The notes: generated from the sequence alone by a model not told the origin. A stretch of DNA of 64,000 bases from CAUZWH01 sp965224275 (GCA_965224275.1 CBDCYR010000005.1:620001-684000); one strand, 5' to 3'. Shown: positions 50,271 through 58,687, numbered from the stretch's first letter. Numbers and translations are program-made.

Positions 50271-51311
50271 ATGAGCGACCCCTATCGATTTTGCATTAAC
50301 GGCGGGTTCAGCGCACGACCAATCGATGAGGTCGTCGAATGGTGGCAGTTCTGTGAAAGCCACGGCATTGGGACGACGGTTTCCGACTCGCCGACCCAGT
50401 TCCGCGACCTCTACGTCGCTGCCGCTGCGTGCGCGCTTGGCACCACGAAGTTGCCGATCTTTGTTTGTGTCTCAAATCCGATTTCGCGCCATCCGTCGGT
50501 CACGGCGTCGGCATTGCTTGCGCTCAATGATATTGCACCCGGGCGCGTCGTGTTCGGTATCGGCACCGGTGACAGTGCGTTGTGGAGCGTCGGCCTCAAG
50601 GCCGCCAAGCTGGCCACTTTGCGTGACTATGTTCAGGCCGTCCGCGCGTTGCTACGGGGTGACACCGCGACCTGGCAGGGCCACAGTTTTCGCGGTGAGT
50701 GGAGCAAGTGGTCGGCGCCGGTCGACATTCCCATCCTGGTCGCGGCCGCGGGCCCCAAAGCGCTGCAGCTCGGTGCTGAGATCGGCGACGGGTTGATCAT
50801 TTCACTGGGCTTTTCGCCCGCCGACATAACCGGCATCTTTGATATTATCGACAGCGCGTGTGCCAATGCCGGGCGTGATCGCAGCGCCCTCGAATTGTGG
50901 TGGCAAGCTGACGTGACGTTTGCTGAGAGCCTCGAGGAAGGGGCGGCGAGCGCGTTGGGGTGGGGTGTGGAATGGCTGACGCTTACCACGGTGGATGGTA
51001 AGGGTGTGCCCGAGCACTTGCACGACGCTTTGGTAGAGCTCAACCAAGATGCGCGCACTATCGCTACCGCCTACAAGGACGAGGATCGCGACCGCATCCG
51101 CGTCGCCCGCGCCAAGGAGCTCGGGCTCTACGATTGGCTGATCGAACGATCGCCGCGCCTGTGGGGCACGCCGGCAGATGTCGTCACGCGTCTCGAAGAA
51201 CTCGGGGTCCTCGGCCTCCACAATTGGATCTACTACAACATCGGCCGCCGTGCCGACAAACGCGGGCTGGTGAAGACGCTGGCGAGGGAAGTCGTGCCTC
51301 GGCTCAGCTAG
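50271..51311 (+). CDS. LLM-class (luciferase-like) flavin-dependent oxidoreductase
   Basis: A 346-aa F420/FMN-dependent oxidoreductase of the luciferase-like monooxygenase superfamily (methylene-H4MPT-reductase-like branch): FCINGGFSARPIDEVVEWWQ, ESHGIGTTVSDSPTQFRDLY, LPIFVCVSNPISRHPSVTAS, PGRVVFGIGTGDSALWSVGL, VDIPILVAAAGPKALQLGAE and GDGLIISLGFSPADI. The cofactor cannot be distinguished from sequence alone. ATG 50271 is preferred; the frame upstream overlaps the divergent PrpD gene. Its TAG stop (51309-51311) lies inside the left arm of the palindromic element at 51307-51578. Confidence 0.85.
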   Translation: MSDPYRFCINGGFSARPIDEVVEWWQFCESHGIGTTVSDSPTQFRDLYVAAAACALGTTKLPIFVCVSNPISRHPSVTASALLALNDIAPGRVVFGIGTGDSALWSVGLKAAKLATLRDYVQAVRALLRGDTATWQGHSFRGEWSKWSAPVDIPILVAAAGPKALQLGAEIGDGLIISLGFSPADITGIFDIIDSACANAGRDRSALELWWQADVTFAESLEEGAASALGWGVEWLTLTTVDGKGVPEHLHDALVELNQDARTIATAYKDEDRDRIRVARAKELGLYDWLIERSPRLWGTPADVVTRLEELGVLGLHNWIYYNIGRRADKRGLVKTLAREVVPRLS

Positions 51312-51578
51312 TGGATGGAATCCAACATATGGTACCCATACGATCGCGTATCCCGGTAGCTCGGCAGAAGGAAGCCCGCAGGCGATGCCTTTGCATCGTC
51401 GAGGGGTTTCGACGCACCGAGGGGCCGGGATAGGCGACCCACAGGGCGGCTTGCCGAGCTCGCCGGCCGCGTTACGCAAAGCTTCCGATGCGGCCAGCAT
51501 CGCCACGCCTCGCGCGCCTAACCAGCGAACTCGGCAAGCCGTCATATGGGTACCATATGTTGGATTCCATCCACTAGC
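51307..51578. repeat. Nested palindromic element with 34-bp perfect terminal inverted repeats (MITE-like)
   Basis: 51307-51340 (beginning GCTAGTGGATGGAATCCAAC) is the exact reverse complement of 51545-51578. Inside lie further paired segments: TATCCCGG (51350-51357) with CCGGGATA (51425-51432), GATGC/GCATC and CGTCGA/TCGACG hairpins (about 51384-51414), and CGGCTTGCCGAG (51448-51459) with CTCGGCAAGCCG (51530-51541). There is no coding frame of note. A shortened copy of the ends occurs at 55650-55688. Confidence 0.85.
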
Positions 51579-51625
51579 GCTTTCACGCCCGTGGCCGTTC
51601 ACGGTCCTGTTTCTTGGCATCGCCC

Positions 51626-52753
51626 TCAAGCCTTGGGCGGACCATCGGTCGGCATCCCAACCATATCGGCGGGCGGGTAGTAATGCCGATCCCCTAGAGC
51701 GGCAACACGTTGCCAAAAGTCCGGCCCGGCGGCCAACCCATTGTCCAGCTTGTCGGCGGCCTGCCGCCACATGGTCCACGACTCCGGATGCAGGGTGCTG
51801 GCCTTTGCCAGCAACCCGGCACCGTCCTCCTGATCACCGGCTTCGCGGAGGTACAGCCCGAGTCGAAACAGCACATGAGCCTCGGCGATTCGATCATCCG
51901 GCGTCTGGCAATGGTCTCGCGCCGCATCGTGCGAGAATACGTGAACACTTTCAGCACCGTTTTCGGCCCAGTCTCGAATTGCTGCAACATACGTTGACCG
52001 GGCCTTTTTCATGGTGGCGGTAACGTTTTCCGGCATCGTCATGGTTTTGAAATCGAGCGCCCGGAAGCCCTCATAGGCGCCAGCGTTTTCGGCCGGGCGA
52101 ACAATTCTGCCGGTCTCATCGATCCACACGGCCTGCGGTACGTTGACCATGTTGTAGAGCTCGGCGAGCCGGTGATAACGGTCGATCAGGACCGGATAAG
52201 TCGGCTTGGCTTCCGCAATCCAGGGTCGAGCCGCGTCAACCTCGTTGTCCATCGCAACCGCGATAACCACGAAGTCCCGGTCCTGATAATCGTCGTAGAT
52301 CTTCTGCCACACGGGCAGATCCAGCCGACAGCCTCACCACGATGCCCAGGTCGCCAGGAATACTTTTTTGCCGCGATAATCCGACAGGCTGTGAACCCCA
52401 CCGTCCAGGTCCGGTAACGAAAAATCAGGGGCCTCCAGTGAGGCCAGGCTGGCCGTGCGGGTTTTCGCCCCAACGCCAAACGCCCAGCTATCGCCGTTCC
52501 GGCTGCGGGCGAGGGGGTTGTTCATCCGTCGCCAGAATGCGGCGAGATTGATGAACCCTTCGCGCACGTAGTGGTCGCTGTGATCAACCGGCACCGGCAC
52601 GCAAATATCATCGCGGCACAGTCCCTCAGGCTTCATGGTCCAACCCGAAACGATTTGTGTATCCACCGCCGATAACCAGAGCTCGTCATCGCCGCCCGGT
52701 TGTGCCGCGACCTCGACCGGTCCCAATTCCGTTAGCACGGTGGTCATGGTCAT
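51626..52753 (-). CDS. Thioredoxin-fold (TlpA/AhpC-TSA-like) protein, candidate selenoprotein with in-frame UGA
   Basis: One reading frame of 375 codons from ATG 52753 is interrupted only by TGA at 52336-52334 (codon 140). Around it the protein reads FLATWASW-U-GCRLDLPVW; relatives have Cys at this first redox position of the WASWCGCR-type motif. Residues 1-105 are a family-specific N-terminal region. The redoxin domain covers about 107-235 (APDFSLPDLDGGVHSLSDYR, FVVIAVAMDNEVDAARPWIA, PTYPVLIDRYHRLAELYNMV, NVPQAVWIDETGRIVRP with cis-Pro). A helical TPR-like tail follows (RIAEAHVLFRLGLYLREAGD, GAGLLAKASTLHPESWTMWR). A 6-bp hairpin with a GU-containing loop begins 15 nt after the UGA. Selenocysteine is inferred; a nonsense mutation is the alternative. 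Confidence 0.7.
52303..52319 (-). promoter_or_regulatory. Candidate bacterial SECIS hairpin
   Basis: On the coding strand TCTGCC, loop CGTGT, GGCAGA forms a perfect 6-bp stem. The loop starts 21 nt after the UGA (52334) and has G at its second position followed by U. Distance, stem length and loop match the general rules for bacterial SECIS elements. The hairpin alone is short and could arise by chance. Confidence 0.5.
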
Positions 52754-52920
52754 CTTCCTCTCGTCATGTTGCTGCTCTCCATACTACTCGCAGTAGCGCT
52801 CAAAGGGAGTGGTCGCAGATTCCGCGGCAGCCGCCTTTCGATCGTCGTTCGAAACGTGCTGTCGGCGAAGCGATCATGGCGTAGTATCTCGTCACTCCAG
52901 GAAATATCGACGGCGATCGC

Positions 52921-53331
52921 ATGACAAGTTTCAATCCTGCCGTATTTATATCGAGCTTGCTTCGCCGAATGTCCGGGCGGCCGGCAGTCTGGATCGAGGC
53001 GGAAGACCTAAAGAGGCGTATTGATAGCGCCGAAGATTTGACGATTGTCGACGTCCGTGGATCCGAAGAATTTGTCGGATCTCTTGGGCATATTCCTCGG
53101 TCCCGCAACATACCCCTGGGAGATTTTGCCGAGAGGATCGATGATCTCCGGCCCTATAGCGATGGGTCCGTCGTTCTCGTATGTCTGACGGATAAACGCT
53201 CGACGAGCGCTGCCAACGAGCTGCGTGATGCCGGCTTTCGCGACGTGCCGGTTCTACGCGGTGGCATGCAGCGTTGGAACGCTTTGGGTTTTGATATTTC
53301 ACGCACCGAGTCGTCTCCTGGGTCCGGTTAA
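52921..53331 (+). CDS. Rhodanese-domain protein
   Basis: A 136-aa single-domain rhodanese: VWIEAEDLKRRIDSAEDLTI, VDVRGSEEFVGSLGHIPRSR, NIPLGDFAERIDDLRPYSDG, SVVLVCLTDKRSTSAANELR with active-site Cys in the loop CLTDKRS, and DVPVLRGGMQRWNALGFDIS. It moves sulfur from a persulfide or thiosulfate to a thiol acceptor. ATG 52921 begins MTSFNPAVFISSLLRRMSG. It is divergent from the candidate selenoprotein 167 bp away; a functional link through sulfur/selenium chemistry is possible but not shown. Confidence 0.85.
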   Translation: MTSFNPAVFISSLLRRMSGRPAVWIEAEDLKRRIDSAEDLTIVDVRGSEEFVGSLGHIPRSRNIPLGDFAERIDDLRPYSDGSVVLVCLTDKRSTSAANELRDAGFRDVPVLRGGMQRWNALGFDISRTESSPGSG

Positions 53332-53434
53332 GTCACCTACGGTGAACCCGAACACGGCCTATGGAACACCCTGATAAGTAGAGGGAAAAGACCTAATGTT
53401 CTACTTTAGATAGTCGTGCTCTATTGAGGCCGAA

Positions 53435-53629
53435 ATGGAATATCTCATCGGCATTACTTGGTTCGCGTTGGCGATCACGACCGCCAGGATCGCGCGTCGC
53501 AAGCGGCGGCAATACGGATCGTGGTTAATCTATGGTCTTCTGGCTCCGGGGATTTCTCTTGTCGATGTCATGACGAAGCGGCGCTGGCGGTTCATTCCTG
53601 CCGCGGCGGAAAGACAAATACTCCCCTAG
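53435..53629 (+). CDS. Small membrane-associated hypothetical protein
   Basis: A 64-aa frame with GAGG six bases before ATG 53435. It has an N-terminal hydrophobic helix (MEYLIGITWFALAITTARIA), a basic stretch (RRKRRQYGS), and a second moderately hydrophobic segment (WLIYGLLAPGISLVDVMTKR). Positive-inside layout suggests one or two membrane passes. No family is recognised. Confidence 0.45.
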   Translation: MEYLIGITWFALAITTARIARRKRRQYGSWLIYGLLAPGISLVDVMTKRRWRFIPAAAERQILP

Positions 53630-53691
53630 TCTTGCGCCGTCCGACCCAACGGTCGATTCAGATCGTGCCGCTCAATTTTTTCGCATAATTT

Positions 53692-55059
53692 CTAGGCACG
53701 GCCCAGCGTCGGGAACTCGGCGATGCCGCCGAGCGCGTCGATCTCCTGGAGCTGACCGAACAGTTCGCGTGCCGCGCCATCGGTGGCCGAGCCGCGCACG
53801 CAGTCCGAAAACTTGCGCCACATATCGTCGGTTGTGAGCGGTAACTTCGCATGGCCGCGTGCATAGCGGATTTCGCCGGCGTCGAGCACCTCGCCGTTGG
53901 CCAGCGTAATCGCAATTTTGTCCTCCGGTGCAAACGCCGGCGCGTCCGCGTCGGTTGCCTCGGTCGTCGCGATCGAAACCTTGGTCATGAAACGTTGAAC
54001 ATCATCGCGCTGCACGAACGCGTCGGATAGCTCAGCGAGTCCGGCACGACCGGCGATCGCCGCTGCCGCCATCGCGAATTCCTCGCTGAATTTGGCCTCG
54101 AGACCGGTTTGCGGGCGGTGATTGCGCAGAATGGCAGCTTGGGTTTCGCCGAGCGTGACGGTCACGGTATCGATTTCGTCGGGCTCGGTTGGGCGCGCGG
54201 CCATGAGGTCGAGGAAGCCATCGAGTGTACGGTGAACGGCGTAGCACATCGGATATTTCTTGACGTTGAGGCCAAACCGCAGGAGCCGCCATTCTTGACC
54301 GAGATGAGAAGTGGCGGCGTTGGTGTCAACCTCGCCCTGCGGCGAAATCGCCTTGAGGTACCCCAGCGGGTGCTCGAATACGTCGTCCGCGGCGGTCATA
54401 CCGGCTTTTGCGAGCCGGGCCGCGAGGATGCCGCTCTGGGCGGCGCGGCCGACATGGAACGGCTTCGTCATGGTGCCGAAGTTCGCGGTCAGGCCGCCGG
54501 CATGCGAGGCCGCGATGCCAAGCGCACACCGGATCTGGGTGGGTGACAGCCGATGCAGGACGGCCGCGGCGGCGGCCGCTGCGATCACGCCAAAAATTGC
54601 CGTTGGGTGCCAGCCTTTGGCGTGATGCGGCGATTGGTCGCGATAGGCGAGATCGGCCCACACTTCGTAGCCGGCGACATAAGCTGTCACCAGATCGCGT
54701 CCAGTAGCGCCGAGCGCTTCGCCTTCGGTTAGCAGCGTGGTGACCAGCACCGAACTCGGATGGGCGTCCATCGCCACATCGTCGTAGTCGAGCGCGTGCG
54801 CCGCAGTTCCCGATATCAATGCCGCATCCGGTGCGGCGGCGCGGTTCGCGGAAAGGCATATCCGGGCCTCGCCATTGCCGCCCTGCAGCGGCACGACCGA
54901 TCCTACGATTTTCGCAACCGGTTCATCCGCTCCGGCCGCCATGACGGCGACGCAATCGGTGAAGCCGGTCCGAACGATGTCGATTGCCTCGGGCGGAATA
55001 TCATCAAACCGAATATCCCCAATAAAATCGGCGATCCGACCGGTGAGACCTTGGCTCAT
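53692..55059 (-). CDS. MmgE/PrpD-family protein, second paralog
   Basis: A 455-aa MmgE/PrpD protein, of the shorter iminodisuccinate-epimerase/immune-responsive-gene-like form: IADFIGDIRFDDIPPEAIDI, TDCVAVMAAGADEPVAKIVG, ISGTAAHALDYDDVAMDAHP, SSVLVTTLLTEGEALGATGR, HHAKGWHPTAIFGVIAAAAA, NFGTMTKPFHVGRAAQSGIL, LRFGLNVKKYPMCYAVHRTL and GEIRYARGHAKLPLTTDDM. It is only distantly similar to the PrpD-type protein at 48669. Substrates could be methylcitrate-like or other hydroxy-acids. It is divergent from the cupin at 55252. Confidence 0.85.
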   Translation of the reverse strand: MSQGLTGRIADFIGDIRFDDIPPEAIDIVRTGFTDCVAVMAAGADEPVAKIVGSVVPLQGGNGEARICLSANRAAAPDAALISGTAAHALDYDDVAMDAHPSSVLVTTLLTEGEALGATGRDLVTAYVAGYEVWADLAYRDQSPHHAKGWHPTAIFGVIAAAAAAAVLHRLSPTQIRCALGIAASHAGGLTANFGTMTKPFHVGRAAQSGILAARLAKAGMTAADDVFEHPLGYLKAISPQGEVDTNAATSHLGQEWRLLRFGLNVKKYPMCYAVHRTLDGFLDLMAARPTEPDEIDTVTVTLGETQAAILRNHRPQTGLEAKFSEEFAMAAAAIAGRAGLAELSDAFVQRDDVQRFMTKVSIATTEATDADAPAFAPEDKIAITLANGEVLDAGEIRYARGHAKLPLTTDDMWRKFSDCVRGSATDGAARELFGQLQEIDALGGIAEFPTLGRA

Positions 55060-55167
55060 GGTGTGTTATCCCTCCAGCTTAGTCAGGCAGCCCAATTTCT
55101 GGTCGGCGGCGGGACACATTACAGTGAAAGTGGGTTCGGAGACACGCCGGCCCGCAAATCAACGAGA

Positions 55168-55245
55168 CTTTCCCAAGATGTTTTCCCAAGAGAATTTTCC
55201 AAGAGGTTTTCCCAAGAGATTTTCCCAAGAGGTTTTTCAAGGAGG
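55168..55245 (+). repeat. 13-bp tandem repeat (six units) ending in a Shine-Dalgarno
   Basis: Six consecutive 13-bp units of the form TTTTCCCAAGAGR occupy 55168-55180, 55181-55193, 55194-55206, 55207-55219, 55220-55232 and 55233-55245, with drift toward the ends. The last unit, TTTTTCAAGGAGG, supplies the Shine-Dalgarno (AAGGAGG) of the cupin gene starting at 55252. Confidence 0.85.
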
Positions 55246-55251
55246 CTATCA

Positions 55252-55653
55252 ATGAGTGTCGATGCTGCGCGATATCTCGAACCGTTTGATGCATTTCAGG
55301 TCGACCCCGGCGATATGGCGATCCAGACGGTTGGTGCCGTCGAAGGGGCGGTGCCGGAAGGACAGCTAACCATTCAGGTTCTCATGGTGACGGAAAACCT
55401 TCTGGTACTTAAGGTGACGCGCTCGAAGGGACTGATTGATAAGCCGCACCAGCACGATGATCATGAATCCGTCGCGACACTGATCAGCGGTCGCTTGCGA
55501 AATGTGATCGGCGATCAGACGTTCATCGCCGAAGCCGGCGCGTCCTGGCGCCATCCGCCTGGGGTCATCCACTCGAGCGAAGCCCTCGAAGACTGCGTCC
55601 AGATCGAGATCAAGACGCCACCCCGTAAAACCTGGATCGCGGCCGGCGGCTAG
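55252..55653 (+). CDS. Cupin-domain protein
   Basis: A 133-aa single-domain cupin: GAVPEGQLTIQVLMVTENLL, GLIDKPHQHDDHESVATLIS (metal-binding HxHxxHE cluster), GRLRNVIGDQTFIAEAGASW, RHPPGVIHSSEALEDCVQIE (second His) and IKTPPRKTW. It is a typical ligand- or metal-binding cupin that guards against no obvious substrate. The AAGGAGG Shine-Dalgarno lies 6 bp before ATG 55252 and is the last unit of a 13-bp tandem repeat. The TAG stop lies in a short copy of the palindromic repeat. Confidence 0.8.
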   Translation: MSVDAARYLEPFDAFQVDPGDMAIQTVGAVEGAVPEGQLTIQVLMVTENLLVLKVTRSKGLIDKPHQHDDHESVATLISGRLRNVIGDQTFIAEAGASWRHPPGVIHSSEALEDCVQIEIKTPPRKTWIAAGG

Positions 55654-55688
55654 TGGATGGGTACCATATGTTGGATTTCATCCCCTAG
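55650..55688. repeat. Short copy of the 51307-51578 element ends
   Basis: CTAGTGGATGGGTACCATAT then GTTGGATTTCATCCCCTAG. It equals the outer end of the larger element joined to its opposite arm, with two mismatches and no interior. As there, the first TAG is the stop codon of the preceding gene (cupin, 55651-55653). Confidence 0.75.
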
Positions 55689-55706
55689 AGCAATAAATGC
55701 TCTAGG
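55684..55706. terminator. Palindromic stem-loop between convergent genes
   Basis: CCTAGAGCA, loop ATAAA, TGCTCTAGG: a perfect 9-bp stem between the cupin and MFS genes; it includes the MFS stop codon region. No T-tract, so terminator activity is plausible but not certain. The CTAGAGCA/TGCTCTAG core also starts the repeat at 1372. Confidence 0.55.
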
Positions 55707-56898
55707 AAGCCGGGGTAAACGGCCGCGCCTGGATCAGACGGAATGCGGTCAGGCAGGCCCCGGCACCGAGCAGGCAGGCCGCGCCGAACAGCACCGGCAT
55801 AGCGGCATCGCCGCTGATGTCTGCGGTCCAGCCGGCAAACGGTTGCAGCAGGGCAAACCCCGCATAGCGCCACGCGTAGAACACGCCCATGCCGACGCTG
55901 CGATTCTCTTCTTGCAGGGCCTCGATCGACAGCGCCATCACCGCACCGGTCGGCAAACCAGTGGTCACGCCGATCGCGATGAAAAGCAGGTAAGTCTGTG
56001 AAGTGTACGGCACCAGCGCCAACGCCATCGCCATCGCGACAAAGCTCACCGCCATTACCAAATTCGGCCGCCTCGACCATTCGACCATACCGCCGCCAAC
56101 AAACACCGAGATGGCATAGGCCCAGGTGCAAATACTGACCAGCGCGCCAGCTTCGCTGATCGAGAACCCCTGGGCATCGAGCAGCGTCGGCGCGAAACTG
56201 ACGACGATCAGCAGCCCGGCGTTGAACAACACCCAAACCATTGCCGCCAGCGATACCAAGACCGCCTCGCGCCGTGAGATGCGAATTTTGGACAATCCGC
56301 GTGCCCCGTCGGTGGCGCTCGCGGCCACTTGGCGTGGCTGGTGGTAGAACATCCACACCAGGGCCAAAGCAACCAGGCTGAGCGCGGCGGTCGCATAAAA
56401 AACGACCGGCCAGGCATAGGCTTCGGCGAGGGCGCCCTGGGTCCCCAACGCGACGCCGATACCGATCGGCCAGCTTGCCAGCACGATCGCCATCGCCAAC
56501 GCGAGTTCGCGGCCGGAAAACCAATCCGCGACCATTTTCGCAATCAGCACACCCAGCAACACGGTGCCGGCGCCAGCGATGACCCGGGCACCGGCGCTCA
56601 CGTTGAAATCGAGCGCGGCGGCGCCGACCACGCCACCCACCACCATTAAGGCCAGGCCGATGATCACCAGCCGCTTATCGCCGTAGCGCTGGCCGAGATA
56701 GCCGCCGATCAGCGCGACGATGATGCCGGGCGCATCGAAGATCCCAATCAGGGTGCCAAGCTCGGCGTAGGAAATGTCAAGGTCGTCGACGATCAACGGC
56801 CCAACCGAGCCGACCGCCTGAAATTGATAGGCCCACGCGCCGCGGGCGATGAACAGCACCGCCAGGATAAACCAGCGGTTTCGGATCAGGTCAGGCAC
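55702..56898 (-). CDS. Major facilitator superfamily transporter
   Basis: A 398-aa MFS permease with about 12 hydrophobic segments: RWFILAVLFIARGAWAYQFQ, FDAPGIIVALIGGYLGQRYG followed by DKRLVIIG (loop 2-3 motif), ALALMIVLASW-like TM5 region, FYATAALSLVALALVWMFYH, the central cytoplasmic loop SATDGARGLSKIRISRREAV, and GVTTGLPTGAVMALSIEALQ. It resembles cyanate/nitrate-type or organic-anion exporters (CynX-like). GTG 56898 overlaps the carbamoyltransferase stop (GTGCCTGA), so the two are translationally coupled; a longer frame to 56976 lies inside that gene. The solute may be a carbamoylated product. Confidence 0.83.
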   Translation of the reverse strand: MPDLIRNRWFILAVLFIARGAWAYQFQAVGSVGPLIVDDLDISYAELGTLIGIFDAPGIIVALIGGYLGQRYGDKRLVIIGLALMVVGGVVGAAALDFNVSAGARVIAGAGTVLLGVLIAKMVADWFSGRELALAMAIVLASWPIGIGVALGTQGALAEAYAWPVVFYATAALSLVALALVWMFYHQPRQVAASATDGARGLSKIRISRREAVLVSLAAMVWVLFNAGLLIVVSFAPTLLDAQGFSISEAGALVSICTWAYAISVFVGGGMVEWSRRPNLVMAVSFVAMAMALALVPYTSQTYLLFIAIGVTTGLPTGAVMALSIEALQEENRSVGMGVFYAWRYAGFALLQPFAGWTADISGDAAMPVLFGAACLLGAGACLTAFRLIQARPFTPAS

Positions 56899-58687
56899 CG
56901 TTCGCCACCGCCGCGGTTTGGCGTCTGGCGTAGACGCCGCGCTGGGTGGCCACGTAGTCAATGCGGTTCTCGGCAAGCGCCTCGGCGCATTCCGCCGGCG
57001 CGTTGATGATCGGCTCTTCGTGCACGTTGAAACTGGTATTGATCAACACCGGCAGGCCGGTAGCCTGTTTGAAGCCTGCCACGATGTCGAAATAGAGCGG
57101 ATTGGCCGGACGTTCGATGATTTGCGGGCGTGCGGTGCCATCGACGTGAACCACCGCCGGGATCTGCGCCCGCCAGCGTTCGTGAACAGCGCAGGTAATC
57201 GTCATGAAGCGTGCGGCATAGCGCTCGCCGGCACCAAGGTCGAACACGTCGTCGACGTCGGCGGCTGCGATTACCGGGGCAAACGGCATGAATTCCGAAC
57301 GCCCCAATCGATCGTTCAAGGTATCGTTGATGGTCGCGTCGGCTGGTGAGGCCAGAATGCTGCGGGCGCCGAGCGCGCGCGGCCCATACTCCATTCCCTT
57401 CGTGTAAAGCGCCACGATATGGCCTTGGGCCAGCAGCGCTACCGTCGTGGCAAGCGAGTCGTCGGCGACGCGGTCAAAACGATCATCGTTTTGTAACAGC
57501 GTGTCGATCTCTTCGCCGTGGTCGCGGCCCAAATACACATCGCCGAGCCGATAGCGGTTGGCGAGCCAGGGGGCGATTCCGTCGCGATCCAATAGAAATT
57601 GCAGCACGCCGCCGGCGGCCAGGCCGGCGTCGCTCATGGCCGGGTAGATAAAAATTTCCCGTACACCGGTTTCGCGTGCGAGGCGGCGATTGAGCGCGAC
57701 GTTGCCGAACACGCCGCCCGCCAGACCGAGATTGTCGGCCGGATGTCGCTCCAATAAGCGCAGCACGGCGCGGAGTGTAAATTCCTCAAGCAGCGCTTGC
57801 GCTGTTGCCGCCATATCTTCGCGGCTGAGGTCGCGCGCCACGGCGAACACCCGATCGCTCATCGCCGCATAAGTTGGGAAGTCGCTGACCACGCGCCCGT
57901 CATCGGCAACGTCGAAATGCGGCGCCAGGGCATCCAAACCGGTGGGTTCGCCATAGGCGGCGAGACCGGTCAATTTGCCTTCGTGGCGGTTCATTTTGTA
58001 GCCGAGTGCCATGGTCGCGTAACCATAAGCGAGCCCTAGGCTATCAATTCGCAGGGGCTCCAGCAGGCCTTCGTCGCCACCAAACCCGGGCTCGATCTGG
58101 CCGTTGCGGAAATTGCGGTGACTGTATCGGACGTTATCGCCGCCACCATCAGATGTGTAGAGCAGCGCGTTGTCCCAGTCGGTGTGGAACAAACATGGTA
58201 GCGCGTGGGCGTAGTGGTGATTGAAGAAGTGAACCTGCGCGTCGTCGCGAAACCCGGATTCGGTGAGAAACTTGGCTTTGTTGAAAATGCCGTCGGCATC
58301 GGTGCGCCGGGCTCGGACCAGTTCACGCTCCATACTTTTGTGTTTCTCGCGATGGCTCGCCATCCGCACGGCGCGCTCGGCGCGTCGTGGCAGCGTGAGA
58401 TGGGTGTAGTAGCGCGACGGAAACGCCGCCCGTCCCAGACTAATCGCGCCGACGTCGGTCCGCGATGCGCCGGCAATCGCCAGACATTCGTCAATCGCCT
58501 CGTCCGGCACCCGCCCGCCATCGATCTTGACGCGCGTGAGTCGTTCGAGCTGGACCGCCGCCAGCATTCGGTAGTCGTCAAAGACAACCGCAACAGCGTC
58601 GTGATAGCCGGGGTGAATTCCGAGAGTAAGCACGTTTGGTCCGAAGATCTGCCGCGGCGGGCGGCCGCCAATCAATATCTCTCGCAC
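56891..58687 (-). CDS. Carbamoyltransferase (NodU/CmcH/TobZ family)
   Basis: A 598-aa O-carbamoyltransferase. The N-terminal Kae1-like domain has VLTLGIHPGYHDAVAVVFDD, VQLERLTRVKIDGGR, HFFNHHYAHALPCLFHTDWD (iron/metal His), LLYTSDGGGDNVRYSHRNF, MNRHEGKLTGLAAYGEP and NLGLAGGVFGNVALNRRLAR. The C-terminal YrdC-like-bound domain has GIVALYTKGMEYGPRALGAR-type sequence (YTKGMEYGPRALGARSILAS), LNDRLGRSEFMPFAPVI and TGLPVLINTSFNVHEEPIIN. It converts carbamoyl phosphate and ATP into carbamoyl-adenylate and transfers the carbamoyl to a hydroxyl group, as in antibiotic or Nod-factor tailoring. No biosynthetic core gene is beside it; the coupled MFS pump fits export of the product. Confidence 0.88.
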   Translation of the reverse strand: MREILIGGRPPRQIFGPNVLTLGIHPGYHDAVAVVFDDYRMLAAVQLERLTRVKIDGGRVPDEAIDECLAIAGASRTDVGAISLGRAAFPSRYYTHLTLPRRAERAVRMASHREKHKSMERELVRARRTDADGIFNKAKFLTESGFRDDAQVHFFNHHYAHALPCLFHTDWDNALLYTSDGGGDNVRYSHRNFRNGQIEPGFGGDEGLLEPLRIDSLGLAYGYATMALGYKMNRHEGKLTGLAAYGEPTGLDALAPHFDVADDGRVVSDFPTYAAMSDRVFAVARDLSREDMAATAQALLEEFTLRAVLRLLERHPADNLGLAGGVFGNVALNRRLARETGVREIFIYPAMSDAGLAAGGVLQFLLDRDGIAPWLANRYRLGDVYLGRDHGEEIDTLLQNDDRFDRVADDSLATTVALLAQGHIVALYTKGMEYGPRALGARSILASPADATINDTLNDRLGRSEFMPFAPVIAAADVDDVFDLGAGERYAARFMTITCAVHERWRAQIPAVVHVDGTARPQIIERPANPLYFDIVAGFKQATGLPVLINTSFNVHEEPIINAPAECAEALAENRIDYVATQRGVYARRQTAAVANGA

